A stretch of DNA of 49,478 bases from Lingula anatina. Taxonomy: Eukaryota; Brachiopoda; Lingulata; Lingulida; Lingulidae. The DNA lies in contig NW_019774436.1 in the NCBI RefSeq assembly GCF_001039355.2, positions 456,629 through 506,106 on the forward strand, in the 5' to 3' direction. Of this stretch, positions 48,941-49,478 are shown in pieces. The position numbers and the translations under genes are program-made. Within the stretch, counting starts at the first letter, position 1; every line of letters starts with the position of its first letter. A model generated the notes under the pieces. It saw only the letters and a program-made list of their open reading frames with translations, had not been told where the DNA came from and did no database searches.

Positions 48941-49478
48941 CTGTCAATATACAATGTCGTGTATTACGTACTTCTTTTCACAGAAATACTTCCAAGGCAG
49001 CACTATTGTTTTACTTACCTACATATATCTACATCTGTATCTAGCGCTCTTTCGTGTTACTGATATAGGGCTGCGCGATAACATTAGCACCGTCACTAAC
49101 TTTGGCTACGAAAGTGTCTGTGATCAACAGTATTTAAAACCTCCGATATATTGCTGTGCTGCAGTGACCTGGCCCTCTGTAGCTTCCTTGTCCCACGATC
49201 GAGATCTATTGGCAAAGCTAGAACGGGCGGGAACAGACAACGTCTATTCACTCTGAAATAACCAACAATGCACTGAAACTCATAAGTGTCGTGCAATGCG
49301 GATGTTACGTGGAACGCCAGTACCTGGCAGTGCGAGTCCTAGATTTCAGTCCCAACAGTGTGCAATATCACGTTTGCCGTGCACAATTGGCCTGGATGCT
49401 TTTGTATGCTTTAAATAAATATAGGGGGTGACTGCTGAACGACGAGGACGTCCCACGGCAGAGTATTGAACGCTTTTA
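48941..49478. other. Window end, no gene assigned
   Basis: Less AT-rich than most of the window. A plus-strand 100-codon frame (48954-49256) and an overlapping minus frame show no recognisable domain. It could be a promoter-proximal region of the adhesion GPCR. Confidence 0.35.

Noticed and set aside
1-49478. CRISPR arrays, bacterial operons, rRNA, tRNA or viral genes
   Set aside because: Nothing of the kind was seen; the window is ordinary animal genomic DNA, and its repeats are transposon-derived or microsatellites.

Overview
The window is AT-rich animal genomic DNA: spliced genes with GT-AG introns, many small inverted-repeat elements, a LINE fragment and long microsatellites. The genes suggest a marine invertebrate, because the main receptor is adhesion-GPCR group G-like but has an unusual N-terminus. 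I cannot fix the phylum from sequence alone.

One gene dominates. A multi-exon adhesion GPCR runs on the minus strand from about 47.2 kb (perhaps 48.9 kb) down to its stop codon at position 10. I rebuilt 23 of its 24 non-duplicated coding exons from splice sites with matching phases; the 3' end of exon 6 is uncertain. Read 5' to 3' on the minus strand the gene encodes: LRR N-cap and leucine-rich repeats (46957-42039), an LRR C-cap-like exon (about 41.6 kb), a ten-cysteine Ly6/uPAR (three-finger, LU) domain split over two exons (41281-41366 and 33891-34065), a SEA domain, a hormone-receptor (HormR) domain, a GAIN domain with intact GPS, seven membrane helices, and a short Ser/Thr-rich tail. The 7TM core and the SEA-HormR-GAIN order resemble ADGRG6 (GPR126). 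The LRR and LU modules do not.

The five SEA-HormR exons occur twice, in two nearly identical blocks of about 7 kb (12984-19678 and 19680-27285) joined at an N. The cassette has phase-1 introns at both ends, so the tandem copy would splice in frame. The join at an assembly gap, and duplicated flanks at two other Ns, make unmerged haplotypes a strong alternative. The second block also carries a 918-bp inverted-repeat element with a target duplication; the first block has the empty site.

Inside the intron that splits the LU domain lies an intact, single-exon rhodopsin-class GPCR on the opposite strand (37189-38760). The large intron at 25639-33890 holds decayed plus-strand coding pieces and local tandem repeats. 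The other introns carry at least five families of short inverted-repeat elements.
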